From Ignavibacteriota bacterium (GTDB lineage Bacteria; Bacteroidota; Ignavibacteria; UBA10030), in assembly GCA_003162695.1 (NCBI GenBank), contig PMML01000032.1:1-38616 (forward strand): a DNA stretch of 38,616 nt. The letters are read 5' to 3'. This document shows, piece after piece, positions 24,292 through 34,057 of the stretch. Numbering within the stretch: the stretch's first letter is position 1; each line of letters opens with the position of its first letter. The notes under the pieces were generated by a model. The model had not been told where the DNA came from and ran no database searches. It worked only from the letters and a program-made list of their open reading frames with translations. A program made the translations under genes and the position numbers.

Positions 24292-27200
24292 GTGAAGCTT
24301 AGAAACACAGAATATATTTCTCTTTTGGTGAAAAGAAGGGCATTGTTTTGTGCCGCCGTGTTTTTGCTGACGGTACTCTATGCTCGCAATGTACGGCCGG
24401 AAAATCTTCCTGCTGCGGAAGAGAACTATCTGTTCGCGAGCGGCGATACGACATCTAAGGAATCGTCTTTCTCCGGTGTCTTTTCCGCAAGGCATGCGCG
24501 TGCTGCGCAGGAACGAGCCTCTTTTTTCAATGCTTTGCGCTCCGCGCAAAACGCATCGGCTGCCCACTTTGACAGCTTGCTCCTGGCCCATCGGGACTCT
24601 TCTGCGAGAGTGGCACAATTTATATACGTGCGAAAAGATGAACCGGCCGTTGATCCTTCCTATCATAAAAATATACCGCTCTTCCTCAATGAACCGCTGG
24701 CCGTCTATTATAAAGATGAATTGGACTCGACGCGATGGGTCTATCGAATTCGCCGCGTCGTTGACGATATTGATACGCGTATTCCGCTCGATATCCCTCT
24801 TGAAGAGTATACCGACCTGCGGATGAAGAAAGCAATTAAAAAAAATTGGGAATCGATTGAGCAATCGTCTGAATCCACGCTGCTAAAACAGGATGCTCTG
24901 GCGGGTCTTCTCAGTAAGATGACAAACATAGAAATTCCCATCCCGCAAACCCCCCTCTTCAGTATTTTTGGAAAAAACTATGTACGATTCCAAATTTCAG
25001 GCGGAATCGACCTGCATGCAGCTTTTCAAAATGTTAAAAGCGACCTGTATACGACGACGGCCAATCAATCGACGAGTACTCCCGAATTCTCTCAACAGCT
25101 GCAGTTCAACTTAAGCGGAGAAGTAGGCGATAAGTTAAAAGTGACCGCGGACTGGAATACGCAGCGTACCTTCGATTACGAGAACCAGATGCACATCAAT
25201 TATAAGGGTTACGATGACGAAATTATTCAAAGCGTCGAAGCTGGAAACGTTTCGCTGCAGACCAATTCATCTTTTATATCGAGCAGTCAGGCATTGTTCG
25301 GTATTAAAATGGGGATGCAGTTCGGACCTTTGAAATTGACGGCCATAGCGAGTCAGAAGAAGGGACAGGTTAAGGAATTGTCGGTCAACAATGGCTCCAC
25401 TTCGGCAGTGTTCAGTATCCGCCCCAGTGCATATTCTCAGAATCACTATTTTATCGATACAAGTTATATCCGCTTCTATGGCGATTATTATCTTCGTCAT
25501 CCGCACTTCTCCCATGCGGAAAGACAGGTACAAAACATCGAAGTATGGGTCTCGCGTATAGGGACGGTTTCTACAAAAGAAAGAAAAGTCATTGCGTACA
25601 TGAGTCAGGACAGTGTCCAACATTATATGGTCAACCGCCCTCCGGCCTCGATGAATTTCAGCGGGAACGGGGACGGAGAAATGGAAGCAGGACCGTTTGT
25701 AATGCTGATCAATGGAACGGATTATACGGTCAATTCGGCTCTCGGAATAATATCCTTAAAAACCGCATTACAGACGAGTCAGGCGATAGCAGTAGCATAT
25801 AACTATGGGCCGGCTGCGTCGTCGACATTGGTCGGCAATTTCGGCTCTACAACAACAGGCGATTCAAGCTGGCTTGTTATGAAACTTGTCCGGCCTAAAA
25901 ATCTGGCTTCCAACCCGTTTTTAAAAACTGGATGGAAAATGATGCTGAAAAGTCATTATCCGGTCGGCGGAGGCGGCATCACCCAGAACAGTTTTTCTAT
26001 GACGATTCAATATCAGGCATCGGGGCAAACTCCGACCGAGAATGTTCTTCCGCAAAATATTGGCGTTATGACGATGCTCGGTATGGATCAGTTTACGGGC
26101 ACGATCAACAGCCCCACCGGACCCGACAAAGTTTTTGATTACGACCATGACTATACCGTCGATGAAGCCCGCGGGGAAATCATTTTCCCGACCGTTCAGC
26201 CGTTCGACAGGTCTTCAATAAAAACATTTTTAGTGTCTCCCGGCGGAATAACTGACACGATAGTCGCTGGTCAATATGCTGATTCTCTAAATTTCAATAA
26301 TCTTTACGATACGACTTCTTCCGCAGCCGATGTAGACCCGCGAAGCCGTTATACTATTACGGGAACGGCTACATCAAGCGTTCAATCGCAGTACAGCATC
26401 GGCACAAACATTATCGAGGGCAGTGTTGTTGTGACGGTCGACGGCCAGCCTGCTGTTTTAAATACCGATTATACGGTCGATTATGTCTCCGGCACGGTTA
26501 CAATTAGGAACTCGGCTTTTCTCGTAGGGGGACGAAATGTTCAAATCAAATATGAAGCAAACGACCTTTTCCAGCTTGCATCGAAAACTCTTCTCGGCGT
26601 ACGCGGAGAATTTGCCGTCGACCGCAATACGACGCTTGGCTTTACCGTTATGAACTTGAATGAACAGTCGCTGACTGATAAAGTGCGTCTGGGGGATGAA
26701 CCGACAAATAATACGATTTACGGTTTGAATGCAAGCACGAATTTTGATGCCCCCTTTTTAACAAAAGCGCTGAACTGGCTCCCGGGAATCCATACGATCG
26801 AAAAATCACAGATCTCGCTAAGGGGAGAATACGCCTACATGTCTCCCGATCCGAATACCCGGACAAGTCCCCTCCCTGAAGACGGCGGAAAGAGCGTTGC
26901 CTATATCGACGATTTTGAAGGAACTCTTCAAACAATGCCGATCAGCCTTGCTTACACTTCGTGGAAAGAAGCTGCCCCGCCGTTTTATAGCTCAATGATC
27001 GATACGGCTTTTGTCGTAGATCCGGTCACTAAAATTATCCCCACAGCTCCGTCAAATACAATAATGGGGGATTCGGCAAAAATGGAATATAAGGCTCATA
27101 CGACCTGGTTCACTATAGCTACAAGTGATGTTCAGTCTACGGATATTTGGGGACAAAGAAAAAGCGTTATATCCGGCCAAAGTCAGGTCACGGTTCTCAA

Positions 27201-30200
27201 TATGTATTTCGATCCGAGCAGACGCGGAACATATAATTATTCGGAGAATTTGTATACCAAATTATTCCCGAATCCGACAAAAGCATGGGGCGGAGCGCAG
27301 CTTGTTCTGGGATCGTCAACGACGAACCTCTCCGATCAAAATATCAATTACATCCAAATGTGGGTGAAAATAGTCGGGGGGCAGCCCACTGTAAAGCTCA
27401 ATATCGATCTCGGCTATATCAGTGAAAATTCTTTTCCGGACGGCGATTCTTTGAACACGGAAGACGGTCTGTCTAATCACGGGCATCCGACCGGCGTTAT
27501 GCATCCGGAAGAGGATATGGGTATCGATGGAATGTGGGATAAAGATGAAAAAGGAAAATATTTTGCCTTTGTCGATTCTGCTGATGCACATGGCAATCAT
27601 GAATATGATAACGACCCGTCAGGCGACGATTGGAAAGCGCCGCCAACGAGCATAGGTTCGCTTGACACGGGGAATGCAACACAATTTGACGGATGCAATG
27701 GCGTAGAGGGCAATTATGCCAGCGAGCTTGGAGCGCGCTTTCCCGATACGGAAGACTTAAACGGCGATGGTTTCAGCACACTGAATTCATATTTTGAGTA
27801 TGAATTGCCGCTGGATACGAATAATGCCGTCTTCACGAATTATACGACAGGACAGGGGGAAAACGGCTGGCATCAAATCAGCATTCCACTTAAAGATTTT
27901 ACGCGCCAGATCGGGACCCCGTCGCTTACCGATATTCAGGGCATGCGTGTCTGGATGACCGGAGCAAGCGGCAAAGTCCTGGTCCGCATGACGAATTTTT
28001 ATCTTGTCGGCAACCAATGGAGAGCCGAAATATCGGACGATACGACGATGCAGGTGAGCGCGATAAACTATGAAGACAATCCGAACTATAATAATCCCTT
28101 CGTTCCGCGCATACAGGATCCGACGCAAACGACCCAGAAAGTTCTCGAGAACGAACAGTCTCTTGATCTCATTGTAAGTGGACTCAAGCAGAAAGACTCC
28201 AGAAGAGCGGTTAAATTGTTCGGTGCGCGTCCGATCAATCTTCTGAATTATCATACGATGAAAATGCTGCTTCACGGCGATACGGGAGAAGTTTCCAAAG
28301 GGTACAAAGCTTTTATATTCAACGATACCTCGGATTATGATGTACGGATAAGTTTCCGTTTCGGAACGGATTCTGCAAATTATTACGAATACAGCGCTCC
28401 GCTGAGACCGGGTTGGGATCCTGTCAATAACGATATGATCATTCATTTTGCAGATCTTGCCTCGTTAAAGGCATTGCGCGACACTAACGAGGATGTTCAC
28501 AACAATGTACCAAACGGACCTCCAGGCTCGAAATATCTCATCAAAGGATTCCCGACATTGACTGCCATCCAGTATCTGGCTATCGAAGTCAAGAACGCTT
28601 CGGATTCTTTTAAACACCCCGGGAAAACCATTAATGGCGAAGTGTGGGCGGATGAACTGCGCCTGACCGATGTGGACAATACACCGGGTTCGGCCTATAA
28701 GATTGACGCAAGCATCAAGCTTGCAGATGTTGCAACAATCGGTTTTTCGCTTTCGCATATAGGCCCGACGTTCCATGCGCTGGAAGACCAATTCGGCAAC
28801 CATACGGACATGCTCACCTGGAGTCTTTCTTCGACGATCAACTTTGATAAATTTTTACCTGAGAGCTGGACAGGCACGCAGCTTGCCCTGACGTATTCGC
28901 ATTCGGAAGATTATCAAAGGCCGCAGTATGTTCCGGGATCAGATGTTTTGGTAGACCAGGCAGCGCAGCAGGTTGCCGCTGCGATTGCAAGGGGAGATTC
29001 CGTGACCAGCAAACCGGACGATATTCGTCTTGCTGCGCAGACACTGACCGTAAGGGATAGTTATGCTCTTCCTTCGCTCCGGTTCAATATCCCGTTGGAT
29101 ACGTGGCTTATCACAAAGACGATCAATCAAATGGTGTTCGGATATTCGTACAGCTCCACGTTTCAGAGGTCGCCGACCGTTGAATGGTCGAAGTCCTGGA
29201 CATGGGAAGCGCACATGTCGTATGTCATCCAGTTTTCCCAAACGAATTATTTTAAGCCGTTCCACTGGCTCGGAAAATTTTTCATAACAAGTATCTGGCA
29301 GGATCTCACGATTTATTTCACACCGAGGGAAATAAACACGTCGGTATCATTCAACCGGAGCCAATCGCAAAGCCAGACCCGTTATCAGACTTTACCTAAC
29401 CCGCTTAATTTTAATCTCACGGCATCGCGGTCTTTGAATTTTACGTGGCAATGGTTTGAAGGCAGGTATCTTGATCTGGGCACGAATTATCAGGTCAATA
29501 TCGGCAGTAATCTCATTGATCTTGAGTCGGATCGGTTCGGGAATCCGCGGTCATTCTATGATATCTTAAAAGATATGTTCCTGACCGATCGGCTTGTCGA
29601 TTTCGGCGTTGATCAAAATTATTCTCAGAGCATAACATTCAATCCTCAGATTAAAATTCCCAATACTTCGTTTCTGGGAAAGCTTATCCGGCCTTCTCTG
29701 CAGTACACAACTCAGTACAGCTGGTCCGACAATATCAGTTCCGGCGCACTGGGGAAAAGTGCGTCTACGAACAGTTCGTTTCGTTTTTCTCTGGATGTCG
29801 ACTTGCACACTATCAGCGAAGCTCTCTGGTCGCCGGACGCAACGCCGTCTTCCATGCCGAAAGATACGACCCGCAGCCGCGGATTGAAGAAGGCTTCGCA
29901 GCAGCTTTCATCGCTGACCAAATTTCTTTTTAAAGACATACTCTTCGATTTCGACAAGGTTTCGATCAGCTTTACCGATGGGAACAATATTCAAAATACT
30001 GGTGTCACGGGAGGAACCGGATTTTCAAATATTTTTGCGCGTGTCCCGATTTTCCAATCATCTTTGCCGGAGAACGGTCCATCGCTTCTCTATCAGCTCG
30101 GTTTGTCTTCGGATCCCAACGGGAGAGTTGTGCTCGGTACAAAAAATACATTCCCGTTCTTTGCCGGATACACTATTCCTGGATTGCGAGCGGGATCGGA

Positions 30201-31245
30201 TTCCACCGGACAGGTGCAATTCTCGGACGTCTTTTCTCAGAACAATACGATTTCGATGGCTACGGGCAGGACTCTCTGGGAAGGAGCCCGGGTCGATTTG
30301 AATTGGAATTACAGCTGGTCGTACAACGCAAATCAAATAGTGATGCCCGATTCATTTGGACGGATCCAGGACGCGTTTACCAGCAGGACGATCAGCGGAA
30401 CCTTTCAGCGCTCGTTCCTCTTTTTTCCCGATGTGTTTATATTTAAAATTTTCAATACAAACATAGGAAATGTCGATAAAAAATTTGAAGCGTTAAAAAG
30501 CGATGCGACATTCACAGATGATTATAAACGGCTTTCGACGGCATTCCAGCAGGGATTTGAAGCTTTTCCGTTTCTGACACAGCTCCTCGGGTCGATGCTG
30601 CCGCGTGTGAATTGGTCGTTTCATTGGAGCGGCCTGGAAAAATTTTCTCTGTTTAAGTCGTTTGCATCCAGCATCTCGCTGGAACATGCGTATACTTCGA
30701 ATTACAGGGAACAATGGAATACGCAAACAACGGGACCTGAAGTCGTATCAAGTGAGGGCGTTTCCTATGCGTTCTCTCCGCTCATCGGAGTGAATATCGA
30801 TTTTAAAGGTTTGGGCAAGGGTACGATGAGCGCAAATTGCCGTTACAGCACCGGTACCACATTCGATCTGACACCATCGAGTTTGAACGCGACTGAAACC
30901 GATCAATCGGATATTACCGCGATCATTTCGTACCGCCAGCAGGGATTCAATCTTCCGCTTTTCGGAATATCACTTTCGAATGATGTGGAGGGAAGCATGT
31001 CATACTCCGTAAGCAATAGCTCCAGCGTTTTATACAGCTTCCAACCCTTTACTGCCGGCGGGACTCCGTTAAGCGGCATGATCCGGACGACTGTTGTACC
31101 GAGTATCAAATATACGCTCAGTTCGCGCATCACCGCCAAAATCTATTACAGCTATACACGGATTGCACCGACATCGAGCGGATCGAACGTGACGGGCAGT
31201 ACGTCCAACGAGGGGGGGCTTGATGTGCATATCGCCATCCAGTGA
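24292..31245 (+). CDS. sprA: Type IX secretion translocon outer-membrane protein SprA
   Basis: A 2317-residue outer-membrane beta-barrel. SprA (Sov in Porphyromonas) is the giant pore through which the type IX system exports proteins carrying C-terminal secretion signals. The length fits the family (about 2300-2500). Visible marks are an N-terminal signal sequence (RRALFCAAVFLLTVLYA), repeated alternating-hydrophobic strands, the conserved AYIDDFEGTLQTMPISLAYTSWKEA motif at about residues 868-892, SSGVGDKLKVTADWNTQRTFDYEN-like N-terminal strands, and a C-terminus ending in strands (YYSYTRIAP..). The start is GTG 24292, with AGGTGGAAAAG upstream. The sprA-porX adjacency and the hybrid kinase upstream point to one secretion-related neighbourhood. 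Other T9SS genes (porK, L, M, N, V) are not in the window. Confidence 0.93.
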   Translation: MKLRNTEYISLLVKRRALFCAAVFLLTVLYARNVRPENLPAAEENYLFASGDTTSKESSFSGVFSARHARAAQERASFFNALRSAQNASAAHFDSLLLAHRDSSARVAQFIYVRKDEPAVDPSYHKNIPLFLNEPLAVYYKDELDSTRWVYRIRRVVDDIDTRIPLDIPLEEYTDLRMKKAIKKNWESIEQSSESTLLKQDALAGLLSKMTNIEIPIPQTPLFSIFGKNYVRFQISGGIDLHAAFQNVKSDLYTTTANQSTSTPEFSQQLQFNLSGEVGDKLKVTADWNTQRTFDYENQMHINYKGYDDEIIQSVEAGNVSLQTNSSFISSSQALFGIKMGMQFGPLKLTAIASQKKGQVKELSVNNGSTSAVFSIRPSAYSQNHYFIDTSYIRFYGDYYLRHPHFSHAERQVQNIEVWVSRIGTVSTKERKVIAYMSQDSVQHYMVNRPPASMNFSGNGDGEMEAGPFVMLINGTDYTVNSALGIISLKTALQTSQAIAVAYNYGPAASSTLVGNFGSTTTGDSSWLVMKLVRPKNLASNPFLKTGWKMMLKSHYPVGGGGITQNSFSMTIQYQASGQTPTENVLPQNIGVMTMLGMDQFTGTINSPTGPDKVFDYDHDYTVDEARGEIIFPTVQPFDRSSIKTFLVSPGGITDTIVAGQYADSLNFNNLYDTTSSAADVDPRSRYTITGTATSSVQSQYSIGTNIIEGSVVVTVDGQPAVLNTDYTVDYVSGTVTIRNSAFLVGGRNVQIKYEANDLFQLASKTLLGVRGEFAVDRNTTLGFTVMNLNEQSLTDKVRLGDEPTNNTIYGLNASTNFDAPFLTKALNWLPGIHTIEKSQISLRGEYAYMSPDPNTRTSPLPEDGGKSVAYIDDFEGTLQTMPISLAYTSWKEAAPPFYSSMIDTAFVVDPVTKIIPTAPSNTIMGDSAKMEYKAHTTWFTIATSDVQSTDIWGQRKSVISGQSQVTVLNMYFDPSRRGTYNYSENLYTKLFPNPTKAWGGAQLVLGSSTTNLSDQNINYIQMWVKIVGGQPTVKLNIDLGYISENSFPDGDSLNTEDGLSNHGHPTGVMHPEEDMGIDGMWDKDEKGKYFAFVDSADAHGNHEYDNDPSGDDWKAPPTSIGSLDTGNATQFDGCNGVEGNYASELGARFPDTEDLNGDGFSTLNSYFEYELPLDTNNAVFTNYTTGQGENGWHQISIPLKDFTRQIGTPSLTDIQGMRVWMTGASGKVLVRMTNFYLVGNQWRAEISDDTTMQVSAINYEDNPNYNNPFVPRIQDPTQTTQKVLENEQSLDLIVSGLKQKDSRRAVKLFGARPINLLNYHTMKMLLHGDTGEVSKGYKAFIFNDTSDYDVRISFRFGTDSANYYEYSAPLRPGWDPVNNDMIIHFADLASLKALRDTNEDVHNNVPNGPPGSKYLIKGFPTLTAIQYLAIEVKNASDSFKHPGKTINGEVWADELRLTDVDNTPGSAYKIDASIKLADVATIGFSLSHIGPTFHALEDQFGNHTDMLTWSLSSTINFDKFLPESWTGTQLALTYSHSEDYQRPQYVPGSDVLVDQAAQQVAAAIARGDSVTSKPDDIRLAAQTLTVRDSYALPSLRFNIPLDTWLITKTINQMVFGYSYSSTFQRSPTVEWSKSWTWEAHMSYVIQFSQTNYFKPFHWLGKFFITSIWQDLTIYFTPREINTSVSFNRSQSQSQTRYQTLPNPLNFNLTASRSLNFTWQWFEGRYLDLGTNYQVNIGSNLIDLESDRFGNPRSFYDILKDMFLTDRLVDFGVDQNYSQSITFNPQIKIPNTSFLGKLIRPSLQYTTQYSWSDNISSGALGKSASTNSSFRFSLDVDLHTISEALWSPDATPSSMPKDTTRSRGLKKASQQLSSLTKFLFKDILFDFDKVSISFTDGNNIQNTGVTGGTGFSNIFARVPIFQSSLPENGPSLLYQLGLSSDPNGRVVLGTKNTFPFFAGYTIPGLRAGSDSTGQVQFSDVFSQNNTISMATGRTLWEGARVDLNWNYSWSYNANQIVMPDSFGRIQDAFTSRTISGTFQRSFLFFPDVFIFKIFNTNIGNVDKKFEALKSDATFTDDYKRLSTAFQQGFEAFPFLTQLLGSMLPRVNWSFHWSGLEKFSLFKSFASSISLEHAYTSNYREQWNTQTTGPEVVSSEGVSYAFSPLIGVNIDFKGLGKGTMSANCRYSTGTTFDLTPSSLNATETDQSDITAIISYRQQGFNLPLFGISLSNDVEGSMSYSVSNSSSVLYSFQPFTAGGTPLSGMIRTTVVPSIKYTLSSRITAKIYYSYTRIAPTSSGSNVTGSTSNEGGLDVHIAIQ

Positions 31246-31256
31246 GGAACATGGAC

Positions 31257-31276
31257 GGAGAAGAGTTTGCTTCTCC
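31257..31276 (+). promoter_or_regulatory. Hairpin between sprA and porX
   Basis: GGAGAAG-AGTTTG-CTTCTCC forms a 7-bp stem with a 6-base loop, 11 bases after the sprA stop. It is followed by TTCCTTT rather than a true T-run, so it may be a weak terminator or attenuator that lowers porX expression relative to sprA, or an mRNA end-processing structure. Confidence 0.4.
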
Positions 31277-31302
31277 TTCCTTTAATCGATACTTTAAAAA
31301 TT

Positions 31303-32865
31303 ATGGAAAAAACAAAAAGAATATTATGGGTGGACGATGAAATCGACATGCTTCGTCCGCACATTCGAATTCTGGAACAAAAGGGATACGAAGTCGAAAC
31401 GGCGACCAACGGCGACGACGCAATAGAACTCGTCCGGGTGAAACATTTCGATCTTGTCTTTCTCGATGAAATGATGCCCGGAATCGGAGGACTGCAGACG
31501 CTCGGCGCCCTGAAGGACCTGAAACCCTCGCTTCCGATCGTTATGGTGACCAAGAATGAAGCGGAGAGCTTGATGGAAGAAGCCATCGGCGGAAAGATCA
31601 CGGACTACCTGACAAAGCCAGTTAATCCGAGTCAGATTCTTCTTGCATGCAAAAAAATATTCGAATCGAAACAAATCGGCGATAAGCATGTTTCTCGAAA
31701 TTATGTCGAAGAATTTCAGGCGATCAGCAGCGTGCTGTATAATCCCTTAAATCAGAAAGAATGGATCGACATCTATAAAAAAATGACGGAATGGGACATG
31801 GAACTCGATGCACATGCAGATCTTGGCTTGCGCCAGACGCTGCTTGATCAGAGGCGCGAGGCCAATGCGAAATTTGCAAAATATGTAGAGAGTTCCTATA
31901 GGAAATGGATCGAACAGCCCAATCGTGAGATCGCTCTCTCACCCGATGTTGCCGGGCGATTTGTATTTCCGGAAATAAACGCTTCCACATCGCTCTTTTT
32001 TATCGTTGTCGATTGTCTTCGGTACGACCAGTGGCTGGTGATGGAGCAAATGCTCTCCGAATATTTTACGTTCGAGAAAAATTTCTATTTCAGCATCCTT
32101 CCGACGGCAACGCCGTATTCGCGAAATGCTATTTTCAGCGGATTGTTCCCTTCGGAACTTCAAAAACGATTTCCCGAGATCTGGCAGGACGGGGAAGACG
32201 ATGAAAGCAGCCGCAACAGGAATGAGCATGAATTGCTGAACCGGCTTCTTGAACGAAAATATACAAAATCCAAAGTGGAAGCACGATATGTTAAAATTCT
32301 GGATGCGGAATTCGGGAAACAGATTGAATCGAATATCCTTTCGTACCTTCCCAACCGGTTAACCGCCATCGTCGTCAATTTTATCGATATGCTGGCGCAT
32401 GGACGGTCCGATTCTCCTCTTCTCAAAGAAATTGCTCCGGATGAAGCCGCCTATCGAACGCTCACCCGGTCGTGGTTTCAACATTCGTCGCTTTTCGGCA
32501 TGTTGAAAACGCTGAGCCGGCAAAGAAATGTCAAAATCATTCTGACAACCGATCACGGCAGTGTGCGCTGTCTGCGCGGTGCAAAAGTTCTGGGTGACCG
32601 CGAAGCCTCGGCAAATCTGCGGTTCAAGTACGGACGCAATCTGAAGGTAGACGAAAAGAATGCCTTCATTATGAAAAATCCTTCAGAGTATAACCTTCCA
32701 AAGGACAGCGTGACGACAAACTATATCATTGCGAAAGAAGATTATTATTTCGTTTACCCGACGGAGTATCATAAGTATTTGAATTACTACCGGGATAGTT
32801 TTCAGCACGGGGGAATCTCTCTGGAAGAGATGATTCTGCCGATCGTAAAGATGGAACCCAAGTGA
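31303..32865 (+). CDS. porX: PorX-like response regulator with PglZ/alkaline phosphatase-like domain
   Basis: Regulator of the type IX secretion system. The receiver domain (1-125) begins KRILWVDDEIDMLRPHI and has Asp11/Asp12, phosphoacceptor Asp55 (LVFLDEMMPG), Thr83 and Lys105. The C-terminal PglZ domain (about 220-520) shows FFIVVDCLRYDQW, PTATPYSRNAIFSGLFPSE (Thr270 as likely nucleophile), NFIDMLAHGR and TTDHGS, the metal-binding motifs of the family. In known PorX this domain cleaves oligonucleotides. An in-frame TTG at 31267 would add 12 residues, but ATG 31303 gives the conserved N-terminus. The stop overlaps the GTG of tsaE, and porX next to tsaE is an arrangement I know from Bacteroidota. 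Confidence 0.93.
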   Translation: MEKTKRILWVDDEIDMLRPHIRILEQKGYEVETATNGDDAIELVRVKHFDLVFLDEMMPGIGGLQTLGALKDLKPSLPIVMVTKNEAESLMEEAIGGKITDYLTKPVNPSQILLACKKIFESKQIGDKHVSRNYVEEFQAISSVLYNPLNQKEWIDIYKKMTEWDMELDAHADLGLRQTLLDQRREANAKFAKYVESSYRKWIEQPNREIALSPDVAGRFVFPEINASTSLFFIVVDCLRYDQWLVMEQMLSEYFTFEKNFYFSILPTATPYSRNAIFSGLFPSELQKRFPEIWQDGEDDESSRNRNEHELLNRLLERKYTKSKVEARYVKILDAEFGKQIESNILSYLPNRLTAIVVNFIDMLAHGRSDSPLLKEIAPDEAAYRTLTRSWFQHSSLFGMLKTLSRQRNVKIILTTDHGSVRCLRGAKVLGDREASANLRFKYGRNLKVDEKNAFIMKNPSEYNLPKDSVTTNYIIAKEDYYFVYPTEYHKYLNYYRDSFQHGGISLEEMILPIVKMEPK

Positions 32866-33308
32866 TCGTCGAGGAAGCGACCCAATCGGTGCAGGAGACG
32901 ATTGCAGTTGCACAAACGTTTGCGCGTCTGTTGCGACGCGGCGATATCGTCGCTCTTTACGGCGACCTGGGAAGCGGTAAAACACAGTTTGTCAAAGGAG
33001 CCTGCAAAGCGCTGCATGCAGCAGCCTCTGTTGTTAGTCCGACGTTCGTGATCCTCCATCGGTACGAAGGCCGTGACTCTGCGGGTAAGGAATTGCTGAT
33101 TTACCATGTGGACCTGTACCGTATTCAATCACCGAACGAGATCTACGACCTTGGATATGAAGAATTTTTCGGTGGTGAAGGCATCACCTTTGTCGAATGG
33201 GCGGATAAGCTGGGAGCGCTTCTGCCGAAACGCCGTTATGAAGTGCATTGTGCGTACGGCGAAAAGGAAAACGATCGCACAATCAGGATCGAGTTGATTG
33301 AGGAATAA
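32862..33308 (+). CDS. tsaE: tRNA threonylcarbamoyladenosine biosynthesis ATPase TsaE
   Basis: ATPase that supports TsaB/TsaD in making N6-threonylcarbamoyladenosine at position 37 of ANN-decoding tRNAs. The 148 residues carry Walker A GDLGSGKT (34-41), the SPTFVILHRYEG motif, the HVDLYRI and DLGYEEFF segments and VEWADKLGALLP, all typical. It begins with GTG overlapping the porX stop (GTGA), so it is coupled to porX. TsaB follows three bases after its stop. Confidence 0.96.
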   Translation: MIVEEATQSVQETIAVAQTFARLLRRGDIVALYGDLGSGKTQFVKGACKALHAAASVVSPTFVILHRYEGRDSAGKELLIYHVDLYRIQSPNEIYDLGYEEFFGGEGITFVEWADKLGALLPKRRYEVHCAYGEKENDRTIRIELIEE

Positions 33309-33311
33309 TTT

Positions 33312-33974
33312 GTGGCGATATTAGGTATTGAAACGTCTACAGCAGTTTGTTCGGTGGGTATAGTCGATGACGATGGCGGCATAAAAGAGCGTTCACTCAT
33401 CGAATCGCATATTCATTCGGAAAAGCTTTTAACTCTCATCGATGAAGTTTGCGGCGGCTCCTTCAAATCGCTGCAGGGTGTTGCAGTGTCAATCGGGCCC
33501 GGTTCCTTTACAGGCCTGCGGATCGGACTGAGTACGGCAAAAGGGCTGTGCTGCGGCCTGGGTATACCGCTTGCGGCGGTTCCTACATTTCAGGCAATTG
33601 CCCGGTGTGCCGCACGGAAAAAGGGACTTCATTCTCTTGTAATTTGTCTCGATGCCAAGCAGGGCGAATATTATGCGGCATCCTGGCGCGAAGAAGCAGG
33701 AGGAAAAGAACAGGAGTGTGCTGTGCAGATTCTTGCAATGCCGGATGTCGTGCGGATGATCTACGATGCTGATTTGCTCGTGACTGATTGTACGGATGCG
33801 GTGCAAAAGGCCGATGCGTCTCTTCAAGGCGAAGATGTGCATCAATTCTGCAGCGGTGCAATGGTTGCCGAGCTGGGCAGGGACATGCTGGAGAGCGGCC
33901 GGGGCGCCGATTCGGCTTCATGTGAACCGCTGTACTTAAAAGATTTTATCGTTCGGGTGCAGCCGAAAATATAA
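33312..33974 (+). CDS. tsaB: tRNA threonylcarbamoyladenosine biosynthesis protein TsaB
   Basis: ASKHA-fold partner that dimerises with TsaD in t6A synthesis. Visible: ILGIETSTAVCSVGI, ESHIHSEKLLTLIDE, VAVSIGPGSFTGLRIGLSTAKGLCCGLGIPLAAVPTF and LDAKQGEYYAA, all standard for TsaB. The 220 residues are normal. GTG start at 33312, three bases after tsaE. The usual rimI is absent, and accD follows instead. TsaD is not in the window. Confidence 0.96.
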   Translation: MAILGIETSTAVCSVGIVDDDGGIKERSLIESHIHSEKLLTLIDEVCGGSFKSLQGVAVSIGPGSFTGLRIGLSTAKGLCCGLGIPLAAVPTFQAIARCAARKKGLHSLVICLDAKQGEYYAASWREEAGGKEQECAVQILAMPDVVRMIYDADLLVTDCTDAVQKADASLQGEDVHQFCSGAMVAELGRDMLESGRGADSASCEPLYLKDFIVRVQPKI

Positions 33975-34000
33975 AGGAAAAACTCTCTCCGCGCGAGGGG

Positions 34001-34015
34001 GGGGTGATTCACCCC
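34001..34015 (+). promoter_or_regulatory. Short perfect hairpin in the accD leader, next to a run of eight G
   Basis: GGGGTGA-T-TCACCCC; the G-run spans 33997-34004. The single-base loop means that the real stem would be shorter. It lies 26 bases after tsaB, without a T-run, so it is not a terminator; it may be a leader structure of accD. Confidence 0.3.
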
Positions 34016-34057
34016 GCCCGGCAGGGGAAACGGTTTGAAGAATGTGAGGAGATTCTT

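Noticed and set aside
24109-24864. 251-residue minus-strand open frame overlapping the start of sprA
   Set aside because: It lies opposite the sprA N-terminus, has many Cys/Arg/His residues typical of antisense translation, no RBS and no recognisable domain. SprA codon use on the plus strand explains the open frame.
31303-32865. PglZ domain as part of a BREX phage-defence system
   Set aside because: The PglZ domain is fused to a receiver in the PorX layout and lies next to sprA and tsaE; no brxL, pglX, brxC or other BREX genes are present.
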